Assembly (NCBI GenBank): GCA_030323885.1
Contig: CM059187.1
Span: 90,907,121-90,971,120, forward strand
Direction: 5' to 3'
Length of the DNA stretch: 64,000 nucleotides
Source of the DNA: Branchipolynoe longqiensis
Lineage: Eukaryota; Annelida; Polychaeta; Phyllodocida; Polynoidae
Shown in pieces: positions 1 to 10,684 of the stretch. Positions within the stretch are counted from its first letter, which is position 1; the number at the start of each line of letters is the position of its first letter. The position numbers and the translations under genes were made by a program. The notes beneath the pieces are model-generated. The model saw only the letters and a program-made list of their open reading frames with translations. It made no database searches and was not told the DNA's origin.

Positions 1-33
1 TTAGATGTGGCTAGGGCATATAACCCAAACAAA
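1..33 (+). mobile_element. SINE-B 3' tail fragment
   Basis: The window opens inside the 3' end of a SINE-B copy. The words ttagatgtggctagg and the A/C-rich tail match the ends of complete copies such as 16570-16908. The rest of the copy lies outside the window. Confidence 0.6.
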
Positions 34-106
34 CATGGGGGGAAGAGTGACCTTTGTGTGTGGTAGTAGTGGTGGTGCCGAGGGGGTCAGTGTGTCAATT
101 CCTGCT

Positions 107-383
107 ATGGCGGAGTGGTTAGAGTGTCTGAGGTCGGACTCCTAATCTGAAGGTCGATGGTTCGATTCCCCATGCCATCACCTCGGCGAATTTGGATTTC
201 CACCACTGTGCATAACATACAGGGTCATCAAAGGCCAGTTGTTCTCATCCCATGTCTATGTGGTGTGGGAGGTTGAAAATCCTTTGGGTCGGTAAAAGTG
301 TAGGCTCAGGCTTTCTATCAACCAACTTAATGGTGAAAACAAGACTTATCCATGATAGGCAGTATGAATCTTCAAGAAAAATA
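107..383 (+). mobile_element. SINE-A, tRNA-derived, complete head and body
   Basis: The first ~75 bp are tRNA-like, with an A-box-like ggcggagtggttagag, an anticodon-like loop ctcctaa and a perfect B box ggttcgattcc. Loop ctcctaa would give anticodon CCT. The body has gtcatcaaaggcc and tatgtggtgtgggagg, and the copy ends in a ...gaatcttcaag tail. Related copies are at 1183-1418 (body only) and 38757-39055 (different tail). It is a non-coding retrotransposon, not a working tRNA gene, because the acceptor stem does not pair well and homologous body follows the head. Confidence 0.75.
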
Positions 384-389
384 GAATTA

Positions 390-1090
390 TTGCATTCCAA
401 TCAATTGGGTGGATGAGTCCATTAGGCTCAGAGGTTTCCTGGCTCAGGAGGCGCCGCCTGGTGGCGCCACCAGGCGGTATATATTGACCTAGACGCGATG
501 GCGAGTGTGTACGCTGGTAGAGCCTGGCGTCGGGCCACATGTCTACTCACCAGGTGGGGAAGTTCACAGGGAAGAGAGAGATCGGCAACAAATTGGGATC
601 CACAATGCATTGCTTCGGGCCGTAATTGTTATGCAGAGGTCACCAGGTTCTATTTACTGCACCGGAGTGGGAACATAGTAGTAGGGGGGAGGCGCCACCT
701 CGAGGGTAGGAAGGGAAATAGGGGAGCTGCTTGATAGCAGCCCTCCTGGTCTCCAGGTTGTACCCCCAACCTCCACTGACCCAAACAACGAATGAGCATA
801 TCGAAAGAGGTTATAGTAGTAGTAGTTATTGCCACCAAGAGAACGATAACAGGGCAGGATAATTACATTTATAATTATTATTTGCATAAGTACTTATACC
901 TCACATATTGCGACTTCAGTACCAGAACCCATTAATTAAAGGTGGACTAGCATTACTCTGACAACTTTACATAATGAGGTCATATACAAATAAATAAAGG
1001 GAGAGCCTTGTCGTTAGTCGCAGCCAGAGAACTTCTTATCCAAACTGTGCCTTGCATTGTCTCTGTAGCGTAGGAGTTAAATAATTTTAA
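390..1090. other. Unassigned interval
   Basis: Apart from the palindrome at 454-477 there is no recognisable gene. Short ORFs on both strands resemble no protein. A second GGCGCCACC word is at 690. The sequence around 735-800 faintly recalls the LINE 5' leader seen at 59045, too weakly to call. Confidence 0.4.
454..477. repeat. Perfect 24-bp palindrome
   Basis: The 24 bases equal their own reverse complement. The centre is GGTGGCGCCACC (460-471). The same 12-mer occurs at 3008-3019 and 21697-21708, each followed by similar AT-rich sequence (repeat E). Confidence 0.8.
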
Positions 1091-1179
1091 AAGTTTGTTT
1101 TATTTAACGATGCCTCTAGAGCACATTGATTTTCATCATCTGCTATTGGACGTCAAAGATATGGTCATTCTGGCATATA
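1091..1179 (-). mobile_element. SINE-M 3'-end fragment
   Basis: The words tttatttaacgatgcctc, gagcacattgattttcat and tattggacgtcaaa match the 3' body of the complete SINE-M copy at 20469-20803 in the same orientation. It joins directly to a SINE-A body at 1183, so this is a junction between two SINEs. Confidence 0.7.
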
Positions 1180-1182
1180 TCT

Positions 1183-1418
1183 TTGCCATCACGTCTGCCA
1201 ATTTGGAGTCCCACTGCTGTATATAACTTACAGCGTCATCAAAGGCTAGTTGCTCCCATACCATGTATATGTGGTGTGGGAGGCTAACAATCCCTTCATG
1301 TGGTAAAAGTGTAGGGTTGGTCTTTCTATCGATCAACTGTCTAATGGTGAAAACAAGACTATTCAGCTATTCAGACTTATCCTTGATAGGCTGTGTAAAT
1401 CTCCAAGAATAAAAAGCA
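1183..1418 (+). mobile_element. SINE-A body, head missing
   Basis: It aligns with the body of the copy at 107-383 from gccatcac through tggtgaaaacaagac to the ...aatctccaagaa tail. The tRNA-like head is absent and replaced by the SINE-M fragment. Confidence 0.7.
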
Positions 1419-1993
1419 TGCTGTTAGAATCATCATTTCTCAGGTGACGCTGATCTCAATCTAATCAGCGCCGATAATGGACGCCTGATAAGAGGGCAGC
1501 TGGGCCCGCCGGCGTCCTATAATGGTCACGTGTGCAAGTTTCAGCGACCTCTACTTCCGGTCTGAATACCAAGCGGCGCTGTTTACCAGACATGCGCAAA
1601 CTGGGGCCGAGATTCGAGATGTAAATTAATTGAACATCAATGCCTCGTCCAGGAAGGCTTCTTTCCGAGAACTTTTTCTGCCAAGAGTTTGCTAATTTTG
1701 TTCTGTGAGATGCAAGAGTGATTGATGTATGTTTCGAGCCAAATGGCGTCTCAAATATATATATAATTTGATCGTCCAATCGGGTCTATAGGCGATAATG
1801 GTCAGACGCAGCTGGCATACAGTGCATCGAGCCCCTCACATGTGGCGCCAATGCGCCCATTTCTGTACTACACAGAGCCAGTTAGATAAGATATAGTGAG
1901 TATACTATAATATAGGTAACTGGAGATAGATAGTGTCCTTGTATATATTCCCATAATGGATTATAGAGCACATACATTTATATATAATATACA

Positions 1994-2024
1994 TATGAAG
2001 AGCTCAGGCACACAAAAATGACAA
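1994..2024. mobile_element. MITE-F terminal fragment
   Basis: The words atatgaagagctcaggc match one end of MITE-F (complete copy 58396-58632). The rest is missing and MITE-D sequence starts at 2031. Confidence 0.45.
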
Positions 2025-2030
2025 ATCTAT

Positions 2031-2292
2031 TTAAAGCTGCATAGTCCGATGAAACCATGAAATATTCAAAATCAAAACATGTATCTAAGTTTTATTCTAC
2101 ATATCTAACTTAGACACTGGTGCACTTATTTAACATTTGTCACCACACAGAAGGGAATACTGAGGTAATTTAAGAAACCCTGTTACTGCTGAAGGCTATG
2201 GTGTCAGAGTTTTGGCATGCATGCCAACATTAATTTTGCATGGTTGCACTTAAAATATCTCAAAAAGTTAGCCATTTAAAATAATAGTTCCT
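2031..2292 (-). mobile_element. MITE-D, truncated, reverse orientation
   Basis: It begins ttaaagctgcatagtccgatg and carries the MITE-D internal blocks in reverse order, including ttttggcatgcatgccaa and atggtgtcagag. The far terminal repeat is missing. Complete copies are at 5529-5883 and 45933-46295. Confidence 0.75.
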
Positions 2293-2299
2293 TCAAGCT

Positions 2300-2684
2300 A
2301 AGGTAAGGTACATTGTGCATGTTGGCCCGAGGCTAACATGGGTAATTTGCGCATGAGGCAGGTCTATTCTTAGCTTTCCTCGTACACTCATTTCCGTCTC
2401 ACTCTCACTTTGCTCTCCACCTCTGAGCTGTACACTTCGATTTCCCCACCCTCCCACCCACTTTCTAGGGGGGTGAGCGCTGATCTCCATGTGACGATAC
2501 ATAACCTGATTCATGAACTTCTCCCTGGTTGCGCATCCCAGTCAGCGCCTGATTCTGGCCCTTGTCGCCTACTAGATCCTGATAGACCTCTAATGGTCCC
2601 CGAATTGTTTGTTTTGTTATTAAATCTTCTGAAACCATGTCTGTCTCTATGTCTTTCCTCCTAGTTTCCCGCTGCCGAGTGTGG
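2300..2684. other. Unassigned interval
   Basis: No gene, RNA or repeat family recognised. Short overlapping ORFs have no recognisable motif. Confidence 0.3.
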
Positions 2685-2764
2685 CGAATTATAACGATCA
2701 ACCTAATATATTTATCTCAGAAAATGTCAGAAACTCAAAACCATCGGACTCTGCAACATTAAGT
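2685..2764 (-). mobile_element. MITE-D end fragment
   Basis: It matches the 5' ~80 bp of MITE-D in reverse, ending ccatcggactctgcaac near an atta. It is a broken copy. Confidence 0.6.
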
Positions 2765-2925
2765 ATTTTCTGTCAAATGGAATTTGTTTGTTTTGTTGCT
2801 TTCCAGTTAAAGTCAACTAATTTCATAGGGAATGTGTCAGTTTCTGCGTGGGAAAAACCCCAGATTTGATTATAGGAATGATGGCAGCCTCAGCTCTTGC
2901 CTGGTACTGGTAGTTATGGTTCCAT

Positions 2926-3165
2926 TTCGGCCCAACTGGCGTTTGTCGATTTTTGCGCCTGAAATCTTCATATTTGTCGACACCCATTGGAGGAGAGGTG
3001 GGCCGCCGGTGGCGCCACCAGTCAAGTGTAGAGTTTTAAGGAGAATAACAATAGGAAATACCAATAATATCAGTAGTATCAAGTAATATCATTAATTAGA
3101 ACAATTCCCTTCCGTATTTTTATACTCGCATAATGCGTTATACATCATATATGCATATAGATTTG
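2926..3165. mobile_element. MITE-F end joined to repeat E
   Basis: ttggcg-like sequence followed by gcgcctgaaatcttcatat at 2957-2975 matches a MITE-F terminus. It is followed by repeat E: the GGTGGCGCCACC palindrome (3008-3019), then tatactcgcataatgcgtta and catatatgcatat. Related E copies lie at 21584-21828 and 44495-44720. Confidence 0.5.
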
Positions 3166-3275
3166 TGCTATATAATCCAGTATGTGAACACTGAATATAG
3201 ACAAGCAACTATTCTACATGATGATTCACTGTTAATGTTATAGCAATGCACAGATTCTACATTATATCACTATGT

Positions 3276-4090
3276 ATATGGGTCACTCTCCTGAAAACTG
3301 GTCAGCATGGGATGGGATTTTAAAACATCAATAAAAAAACTTCCTACTTATTTTTTTCCTTATACTTTTCATATTCATGTTCAGATTTGATGAAAGAAAT
3401 AAGGGAAATAAAATAAACTGTGTGCAACTTTCGTCCTTTTAGTTATGAAGTGTTTTTGTACAAAAAGATTTTTTTTACAGTCAGCCATTTGTAACATGAC
3501 ATAAGGTGACTATTGGTTGAATCCTATATTAACATCGTTGTATTGCATTGATATATCAAACAAAACAGTTCCCAAATCAAAAAGGAAGTATTTATTAATA
3601 TGTGTGCATGCTTAAATTTTTTAAATAATTTGATGGCTTCAGAAATAACATTATAAATTTCCATCACACGTCTAACCAGTGGTGTCTGGATGCCACACAA
3701 ACATTGTACACTAATTATTCAGTGAATAAAGCATGGCTGGGAATTACTTTTTTTTAATCAATATAAGCACTACATATTTCTGTATATTATGCCATGATTA
3801 ATATGCTTCTAAGTATGATATTATTTAATTCTGATTAGATTTTTATTAAGCAGACTGTGTGGTGTCCTAAACATGTGTTACACGTGTAACACACATGTTA
3901 TACTGCCATAAGACACAGCTTAATCATGGACTACACCTTTATTTTTTATCTCATCAATTTATATTTTACATAGATGTAAAGGGGAGATTTCCAGCTTTCA
4001 TTTGCAACCAAAAAATCTAAAAGATTCAAATATTAGATTTGAACTCTCCATGTGACACTTCTGGCCAGTTTTCAGGAGAGTGACCCATAT
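3276..4090. mobile_element. TIR element W, non-autonomous
   Basis: The ends are inverted repeats: atgggtcactctcctgaaaa at 3278 and its reverse complement ending near 4090, about 28 bp with one mismatch. The flanks are TA-rich, compatible with a TA target. The 0.8 kb interior is AT-rich with no coding ORF. No transposase is visible. Confidence 0.7.
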
Positions 4091-4099
4091 CTATAAAAT

Positions 4100-4729
4100 A
4101 GCCTTCAAAGATATAGGACACGGTTTTACTTCAGCAGAGTCTATAGATTGTAGATTGTGTCTGGATTGTCATCCATTTTAGATTTCCTTTTTTCTAAATT
4201 TGGGAGCATTTAAAAGATGCGGATGCTCTAAAACCACCGAACCAAAGGATATCTCATTGGAATGACCGAGTGTGGGAATGTGTAGCAATCACCACCTGCT
4301 GGAATTAGGAACTTTTGGACTTGGGGTTTACTCACCGAGACGCTGGTGAGTGCTTGCAGATGCAGACTTTATTCACGTGAACCAGAGAGTGCGACTCCCA
4401 TATAGAACTAGACATTGATTGAAGGTGTTTGAAACAGCATTGAGCGCCTCATATAAATATCAAACCAGATGCATGGAATTATACAAGGCGAGAAAGTTCC
4501 CTTCTGTGTTATATTTGGTTTTTTCTTTTAATTTGCGAAGACAGGGCAGATCTAAACTGATGGTATTCTATTACAATTATGGATTTTTCTTCTTTTTTTG
4601 TGATGGATTTATTTACCCTGCTCAAAACGGATAAGTGTGTTAACAATTGTTTTCACCGCTGGCCAGCACTAGTCCAATTTGATTCAAATCTTTTAAATTT
4701 TGCTTTTGTAATAATTTAGATTTTCTTGC

Positions 4730-4730
<1 letters not shown>
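4100..4730. other. Unassigned AT-rich interval
   Basis: No gene or repeat family recognised. One 71-codon ORF (4419-4634) has low-complexity F/Y runs at its end and no motif. Confidence 0.3.
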
Positions 4731-4731
<1 letters not shown>

Positions 4732-4770
<39 letters not shown>

Positions 4771-4925
4771 CATATATATGTGTGTATATATATATATATG
4801 TATATATATGTATATATATGAATATATATGTATATATATGTATATATATATATGTAAATATATGTATATATATGTATATATATATGTATGTATATGTGTA
4901 TATATGTATATATATGTATATAAGC
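4732..4925. repeat. (TA)n / TATATATG microsatellite
   Basis: Nearly pure TA alternation with regularly spaced G (tatatatg, tgtatata). The long Y/I-rich ORFs across it on both strands are artefacts of the repeat. Confidence 0.95.
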
Positions 4926-4999
4926 ACACGTATATGTCATCAATATTCATCCATCCTGCAGGTGAGTTGTAACAAATAAAGGCTCTCGGGCTTCGCATC

Positions 5000-5528
5000 T
5001 TTTTTTATTGGTAAAACAGTTTATTCATCAGAACGTGGTGTATAAAGATTTATACGAAAATTATTGTGAATATAATGCAAACTCCCCGTGCTACACTACG
5101 TGTGGGGATGGGCTGGAGCGCCGGTTGGAGCTACCTGGAACACGGGGGACCTGCACAAATCACTGGAACACCCCCCTCCGCCAGCCTCACTCTGGATAGC
5201 ATTCCTCTCAGCCCACTCGCCTCCGAAATTCACTTTGAGGTGGATGTGTTGCTCACTGCTTCTCATTCTGCTCACATCTGCTCACCACGTGGTCTCAAAT
5301 GGCGGTAGAGAATTGCACCGCCTGCGGGGAAGAACAGAAACCTCCACGAGGAGCGAAGTGCAAGCGCTACTAAGCCAGCTAAGAAGGTGGTGAAGCCGGA
5401 AAATCCGGATGGTTCGGAGGAAGACGGAGCGGTGCTTTTTTCAGCACAGACTCACTGGTCTTCCGGCCATTTACATTACATTGTAAATAGGTAGTTCTGC
5501 GGGTACTTAGCTACGTCATATTAGCATA
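5000..5528. other. Unassigned interval
   Basis: More GC-rich than its surroundings. The ORF at 5088-5393 (101 codons) overlaps others in neighbouring frames and shows no domain, so it is not called. Confidence 0.3.
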
Positions 5529-5883
5529 TTAAAGTTGCATAGTCCGATGGTTTTGAATTTCTGTATTTTTTCTGAAATAAATATATTAGATTGATCACTA
5601 GTATCTACTTTATATTAGTTCAAAATTACTTTTATTTTAAATGGTAAACTTTTGAGATATTTTGAGTGCAAACATGGAAAATTAGTTTTGGCAAGCTTGC
5701 CAAAACTCTGGCACCATAGACTTCTGCAGTAACAGGTTCTGTTAAATTGACTCAGTATTGCATTCTATGCAGAAACAAATGCTTAATAAGTGCATCAGTA
5801 TCTAAGTTAGATATGGCAAATCAAATCTAGATATTTGGTTTGGTTTTGAAAATTTGATATTTCATCAGACTATGCAGCTTTAA
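5529..5883 (+). mobile_element. MITE-D, complete
   Basis: This 355-bp element starts ttaaagttgcatagtccgat and ends with its near-inverse atcagactatgcagctttaa. Complete copies (also 45933-46295 and 58342-58917) begin and end with TTAA, which suggests TTAA is the target site. A palindrome, ttggcaagcttgccaa, lies near the middle. There is no ORF. Some piggyBac-type transposases target TTAA, but these terminal bases are not the usual piggyBac ones, so the source family is open. Confidence 0.85.
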
Positions 5884-5889
5884 GAAGGA

Positions 5890-6230
5890 GGTTAGTGTGT
5901 TAGTGGGTTAGCCATACTAAGCTCAGTGTTATGGGCTATGGTGGTGTGCTGCTATTATGGCCACAGTGTATGTGACAAGGGTGGGTGGGAGAATGGAGCG
6001 CTTAAAATGCCCGGTTAGCGAACCCTGAGAATGCAACGCTCAAGACGTGTCCTATCAGATCTGGTCAGTTCTGAAAGTAGTTCCGGAAAGTAGTTCCACT
6101 GTGATACTGGCTACTGGAGCAGCTGCGACCAATGCTACACACCCAACATGAAGTCAAAGGTTGCAGCCTTTGTCTGTTGCATGCAAATAGGCTACATAAA
6201 ATGGGACCCAAACCCATATTTCTGCCATTG
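5890..6230. other. Unassigned interval
   Basis: No gene or repeat family recognised. Confidence 0.3.
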
Positions 6231-6231
6231 C

Positions 6232-6640
6232 TGGGTGAGCACCACACAACACCGGATTGGGGGAAACGGCTAGAAACCGAACAAAGTCTGTTTTGTGTCC
6301 GTACAAGTTTTGAACATGCACAAAACTAGGAACGGATGCCACTGGACTGACGTCTATGGTTCCTGTCTGTTTTGAGTTTGTTTTGTCTGTTGGCTATCTG
6401 TTCATGTCCGTTTCATGTCCGTTTTATGTCCGTTTCATGTCCGTTTCATGTCCGTTTCATGTCCGTTTCATGTCCGTTTCATGTCCGTTTCATGTCCGTT
6501 TCATGTCTGTTCGTCCAGCGGCCTTTGACCCGATATCGCAATATTTTGACATATATTATTACATTTGGATACTTATCACACCCGGACTAGACAATTCTGT
6601 CCATTGCTCAATCCGGTGATGTGTGACTGGGGCTTAAGCC
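6232..6640. mobile_element. TIR-like element G3 with internal array
   Basis: The right end reads caatccggtgatgtgtgact then ggggcttaa. The left end, near 6250, has the inverse caccggattg but is otherwise decayed. A related sequence in the other orientation lies near 36610-36750. The interior is dense in tccgt/ccgga words and contains an 11-bp tandem array. Confidence 0.5.
6400..6508 (+). repeat. 11-bp tandem repeat, ten units
   Basis: The unit gtttcatgtcc repeats ten times with two changed units. Because 11 is not a multiple of 3, it produces repetitive ORFs in all frames that are not genes. It lies inside element G3. Confidence 0.95.
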
Positions 6641-6667
6641 TTGAACTGCCTAGGCTCCCAATCACAA

Positions 6668-6726
6668 TCAACCTATCCATCAATATCTGCCCACGTGGTT
6701 CCTTTCCTTGTGAGGTTAGTGTATGT
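6668..6726 (-). mobile_element. SINE-N 5' fragment
   Basis: In reverse it reads like the SINE-N leader (acctcac..aaggaaccacgtgggcag). Compare cctctcaggcaaggagccac in other copies. Confidence 0.45.
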
Positions 6727-6763
6727 ATGTGGGCATATGTATGTATATATATGCATGTGTTTA

Positions 6764-7062
6764 ATTGTTCGTTTGTATCCTAGCAACACCTATGGTCATA
6801 TCAGGATGGGCACCGATTTGCGACAGTGTGTACTCATGGTGACTTTATAGTACCAGGCCGCCGGCACCATGTCCCGATATCCCACACAGTCACATTATCC
6901 TGATACTAACCAGGCATTGTCCTATCCTATTAATGAGTGCCAGGCTAGGTAGCAACAGGAATCAATTGTATTATAAGTTACTGATTTGATTCGGCTCGGG
7001 TTTGAACTCCCGACCTTCTGCACGGGAAGCCTGCGCTCTACCGATTCTTCCACCTCGCCTGG
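6764..7062 (-). mobile_element. SINE-B, near complete
   Basis: Read in reverse it has a tRNA-like head (ggtagagcgcaggcttcccg, B box gttcaaac), then the body with aatcagtaact, ctagcctggcac and gacagtgtgtactc-type words, and the gttgctaggat tail. It is a Pol III-type non-coding retrotransposon. Confidence 0.8.
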
Positions 7063-7077
7063 TGCATGCATATAAGT

Positions 7078-8296
7078 ATGTCATCATCATCATCATGCTG
7101 TCGGTCGCGATGTGACAAAGACTGCTTTCATTACTTGACTTCCACTCTCCATTTAGCTCTCTGCTGTGAGAGTTGCATCCATGAGTCAGTCTTAATGTCT
7201 CTCAGCTTCAGGTTTCTCTTGATGGTATCCTTGAACCCGAGATGAGGGCGCCCTGTCTTTCTGTAACCAGAAGACAGTTGAGAATAGAGGATCTGCTTTG
7301 GTAGCCTGTCTGATGACATCCTCATGAGGTGTCCAGTCCACCGGAGATTCTTTTTGATCAGAAGATCTTCCATAGAGGGCAGCCCCGTCGTTCGAGTATT
7401 TCCTTATTTGTCACTTTGTCCTTCCAGGTTAGCCTCATGATTGAATGCAGATGGCGCATTATGAAGGCATGTATCTTTTTCACCTGTCATCTGTACACTG
7501 TCCAGGCCTCGGCTCCGTATAGTAGGGTGGATAGCACGATTGCATGGTAGATCTTGCCTTTGACCCGAATGGACACATGGTGGTTGTTCCAGAGTCTCTG
7601 GGGTAGTCGGCCAAAAGATGCACTAGCCTTGGCCATCCTCCGCTCTATTTCAGGATCAATGTGTCCATCACTTGATATAGTGCTTCCGAGGTAGGTGAAT
7701 TCCGGAACAGAGTTCAGCTTGTTTCTGTCAACCATGATCTCCTCCTAGAGGGTTCTTGTAGAGTTGGGTTGGTACAGCACCTCAGTCTTCTTGATGTTAA
7801 TCTTCAGGCCGAACTTCTTTGATGCATTGGAGAAAGCGTCCACTATTTTCTGGATCTCTTCAGCAGAGTGGGCAACCAGTGCACTGTCATCTGCGAATAG
7901 TAGCTCTCTCGCCAGTATCCCAGTAGTCTTGGTCTTCGCTCTGAAGTGTGTGACATTGAATAGGTCAGCGCTCTGTCTGGGCTGTATATAGATGCCATCC
8001 CCCATGTCTCGGAAAGCCTCGTCGAGCATTGCTGATAGGAAGATGGAGAAGAGCGTTTGGGCCAGTACACAACCTTGCTTGACCCCATTGGTAACCCCGA
8101 ACGATTCTGAGACTTCCCCTCCAACACTAACGTTCGCCATCATTCCTGTATGTAGAGCCTCGATCATAGTTGTGAACTTCTCTGGGCATCCATACTTCCT
8201 CAGTAGCTGCCATAGCCCGGTCCTCCCGACTGTATCAAATGCCTTAGTGAAATCGACAAATACCATGTACAGTGGTCGGTCCTGCTCAAAGCACTA
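7078..8296 (-). mobile_element. LINE-R, 5'-truncated, with (ATG)n tail
   Basis: Read on the minus strand it starts inside the reverse transcriptase, runs through the C-terminal region, and ends with the shared 3' UTR words aatgaaagcagtctttgtc and a (ATG)n tail (TCATCAT... at 7080-7096). The endonuclease part is absent. The same 3' end recurs at 19101-19652, 27322-27467, 45094-45402 and 49907-49976. Short tandem tails of this kind are common in RTE and related LINEs. The clade is not assigned. Confidence 0.85.
7131..8266 (-). pseudogene. LINE-R reverse transcriptase, broken
   Basis: This is the retrotransposon's RNA-directed DNA polymerase. From the start codon at 8266 the fingers/palm motifs are FVDFTKAFD (residues 3-11), GVKQGCVLA (61-69) and the catalytic FADD (124-127). 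An in-frame TAG at 7745-7747 interrupts it. The same frame continues with FTYLG and LLYGAEAWT to a TGA at 7487-7489, where the copy at 19156-19650 has an arginine codon. A frameshift follows before the C-terminal block starting MEDLLIKKNLRWTGHL (7373-7131). With two stops, a frameshift and no endonuclease, it cannot be functional. Confidence 0.9.
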
Positions 8297-8439
8297 GGTA
8301 TATATATCCACTCAGATTCCATATCATCCCTTGCACGAGGCATTACGAAATGCCATAATCCTGACCCTATCTCAACAATTCTACACACCAGCTGAAATAA
8401 CAAACAATTGCACATTTTCTTAATTCTCTGTTTTTGACA

Positions 8440-8515
8440 AGGCCGGAGATTGATCGCACGACCTCCCGGCTGAGAAACGGGAGCTCTATCTACTGAGCTA
8501 ATTGTGTCAGGTTGC
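8440..8515 (-). mobile_element. tRNA-like sequence (SINE head or tRNA pseudogene)
   Basis: In reverse it has an A-box-like ttagctcagtagatagagc, a possible anticodon arm and a B-box-like cgatcaatctcc. If the loop is ttctcag, the anticodon would be CTC (Glu). No second copy with the same flanks was seen, so a tRNA relic and a single SINE are both possible. Confidence 0.4.
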
Positions 8516-8756
8516 TACTTTAGGGCAATAAGTGAGTCCGTGGTGGTGGTGATGTATGCCGTGGTGTGAACAGAGACCATCGTATTCACGGGGAGCTTTA
8601 CGGCAAGAAAGCATGCACTTAGCTGTTCCTTCTGGCCGTAGATCATTTTGTCACAATGCTCCTGCTCTATATGTGAGCTTTTAATGGCATTCTATGGCTC
8701 TTGCGTAGTTTATTGCTAAGCGTATCTGCTGGCTTTGAAGAGTACAGCGTAAAAAT

Positions 8757-9126
8757 AATGTATGGCATAGTAATGTATGGTATGGTAATGTATGATACGG
8801 TAATGACTGGCATGGTAATGAATGACATGGTAATGTATTGTATGGTAATGTGTGGTATTGTATGGTAATGTATGGTAAGATATGGTAACATACGGTATGG
8901 TATGGTAATGAATGGTATGGTATGGTAATTAATGGTGTGGTAATGTATGGTATGGAATGGTAATGTATGGTATGGTAATGCATGGTATGGTGATGTATAG
9001 TGGCAATGTATGGTATGTTAGGGTAATGAATGGTGTGGCATTGTAATGTATGGTATGGTGTGGTAATGTTCGGTATGGTAATGTATGGTATGGTAATGTA
9101 TGGTATGGTAATACATGGTATGGTAA
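8757..9126. repeat. Minisatellite, unit near ggtatggtaatgtat
   Basis: About 370 bp of variable 10-15 bp units made of tatggt and aatgta. The ORFs through it (ITIPYHT-type on the minus strand, MVWYG-type on the plus strand) are repeat translations. Confidence 0.9.
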
Positions 9127-9498
9127 GACCAGAACTAGGTTGCAACACACGCTCTCCAGCACAGTTGGGCAAGCAGTTTCTGGTTATCACCAAACATGTG
9201 CCTGGTGAGTGTGACTTGAATAGTACTGAATTCACCAAACCCTTATTTACGCTCAGTTGCATTATTCTACGAATGTGATGGCATAAAGGGATTTGATATA
9301 GACCGCTGAGACTGGAGGTGTTCTCCGGCAAATGCTCCCCAGGCACACCTTTGCCTAGTTTTTCAGTTTAGACAACCAAATGTGAGGAGGGAGAGTACTG
9401 GGGTCAGTTGCTCATGCCGTGTTGTAAAGGGCTAGATGAGAATGCAGAGAAGGACGACTTTGATCATAATATCTGATATTGTGGGTGGTAATAGTTAC

Positions 9499-9622
9499 AC
9501 CTGACCTATTTAGATATCATTACCAGCCGCTTATGATGCATAAATCAATGTGGAAAGAAGTAATCAAATTTGATAGGTTTCAAAATTGTTCACAGTCAGG
9601 TCTGGATATTCACATTCCTCTG
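9499..9622 (+). repeat. Dispersed repeat R, copy 1
   Basis: The 124-bp segment starting acctgacctatttagatatc recurs at 11478-11601 with about five substitutions by eye. It has no ORF. The flanks differ, so the shared unit seems bounded. Confidence 0.8.
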
Positions 9623-9689
9623 TCTTTCCGGAAGCAGATGTCACTGGTCACACAGACCATGAACTCATGCTAGAGTCATTCATAGGACC

Positions 9690-9892
9690 AGATGAATGAT
9701 CGAATGAGTTGAACGTCCGTCTCCCGTTTTGGTAGATCATGGGATGCGAACCCACGGGTTCGAACCTTAGTCGAGTCAGACCAATGACTTAAAAATTGAT
9801 AGCCAGGCGCTCGACATTATTAGGATAACGAAAGGACTGGTTGGCTCAGTGTGAGGAGGATGTGACTGAGTGAGGTATCAGGTCATGGTTTC
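9690..9892 (+). mobile_element. SINE-B2 (variant head), 3'-truncated
   Basis: The head atcgaatgagttgaacgtcc with B-box-like gggttcgaacc is followed by the SINE-B body (aatgacttaaaaattgatag, ctggttggctcagtgt). It breaks before the 3' tail. Confidence 0.7.
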
Positions 9893-9899
9893 TTCCACC

Positions 9900-10550
9900 C
9901 ACCCGCCCTTCTTTTTATATCTTAAGACTTTACGCGTGTTACTTCTTAAGCCAGGCTGAGATGTCTCAGTCCGCATCTTCTGTAATTAAACTCTTGTCTT
10001 ACACCTGCTCTCCCTTATTGACCCATTCATTATCAAATCACATATCTCTACTTCCAATACAGTAATGCATAGTCACCCCCACCCACCCCCACCTGCGCCA
10101 GCACCATCCGGGAACTAGTGTGCGTGACGTAGAAACCAGCGATAGCTGACAAGATCAGAAGAATATTGGGGATTTGTCAAGAAGTCAAACCTGGCGGGCA
10201 ATCACTGAATGAGGAGTATACTGGCGTGGCGCCCCCTGGAGAGCAGTTACCTCCACACGCGAGCAGCTCGTCACCGTCCTATTACTGTATTAGAGGTTTT
10301 GCCGACCTTTCACATCACCGTGACCTCCTGTTTCCCAGGTTAATCCTAGGTTAATCTCACGGCATTCGCTCATGCGACAAAAGAAGTAGGTCAGTGCACC
10401 GGTACAGATATTGCATAGCACACACCACCTGCGATCCATTACATACTCATGCACTGCTAGTACTAATTTGGTACGTTGTAATATAAACCTGTATGTCCAT
10501 GTCTATGTATGTCCATGTCTATATCTATGGCACCTCATATTCCTCCATGT
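9900..10550. other. Unassigned interval
   Basis: No gene or known repeat seen. Short ORFs such as 10166-10354 show no motif. Confidence 0.3.
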
Positions 10551-10552
10551 AA

Positions 10553-10684
10553 TCTTGTTTGTTTGTTTGTTATTGTTTTGCATCCTAGCAACATGTAAGG
10601 TCATATTAGGATGGGTACCGACTTGTGACCGCTTGCACTCATTATGACTTTATAGTGCTGACCCCACTGGAAGACCAGGGCCAA
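10553..10684 (-). mobile_element. SINE-B 3' part
   Basis: It contains catcctagcaacatgtaagg and tatcaggatgggtaccgact-type words of the reversed SINE-B 3' half. Head and 5' body are absent. Confidence 0.75.

Noticed and set aside
8681..9346. 221-codon ITIPYHT-type ORF
   Set aside because: Minisatellite translation.
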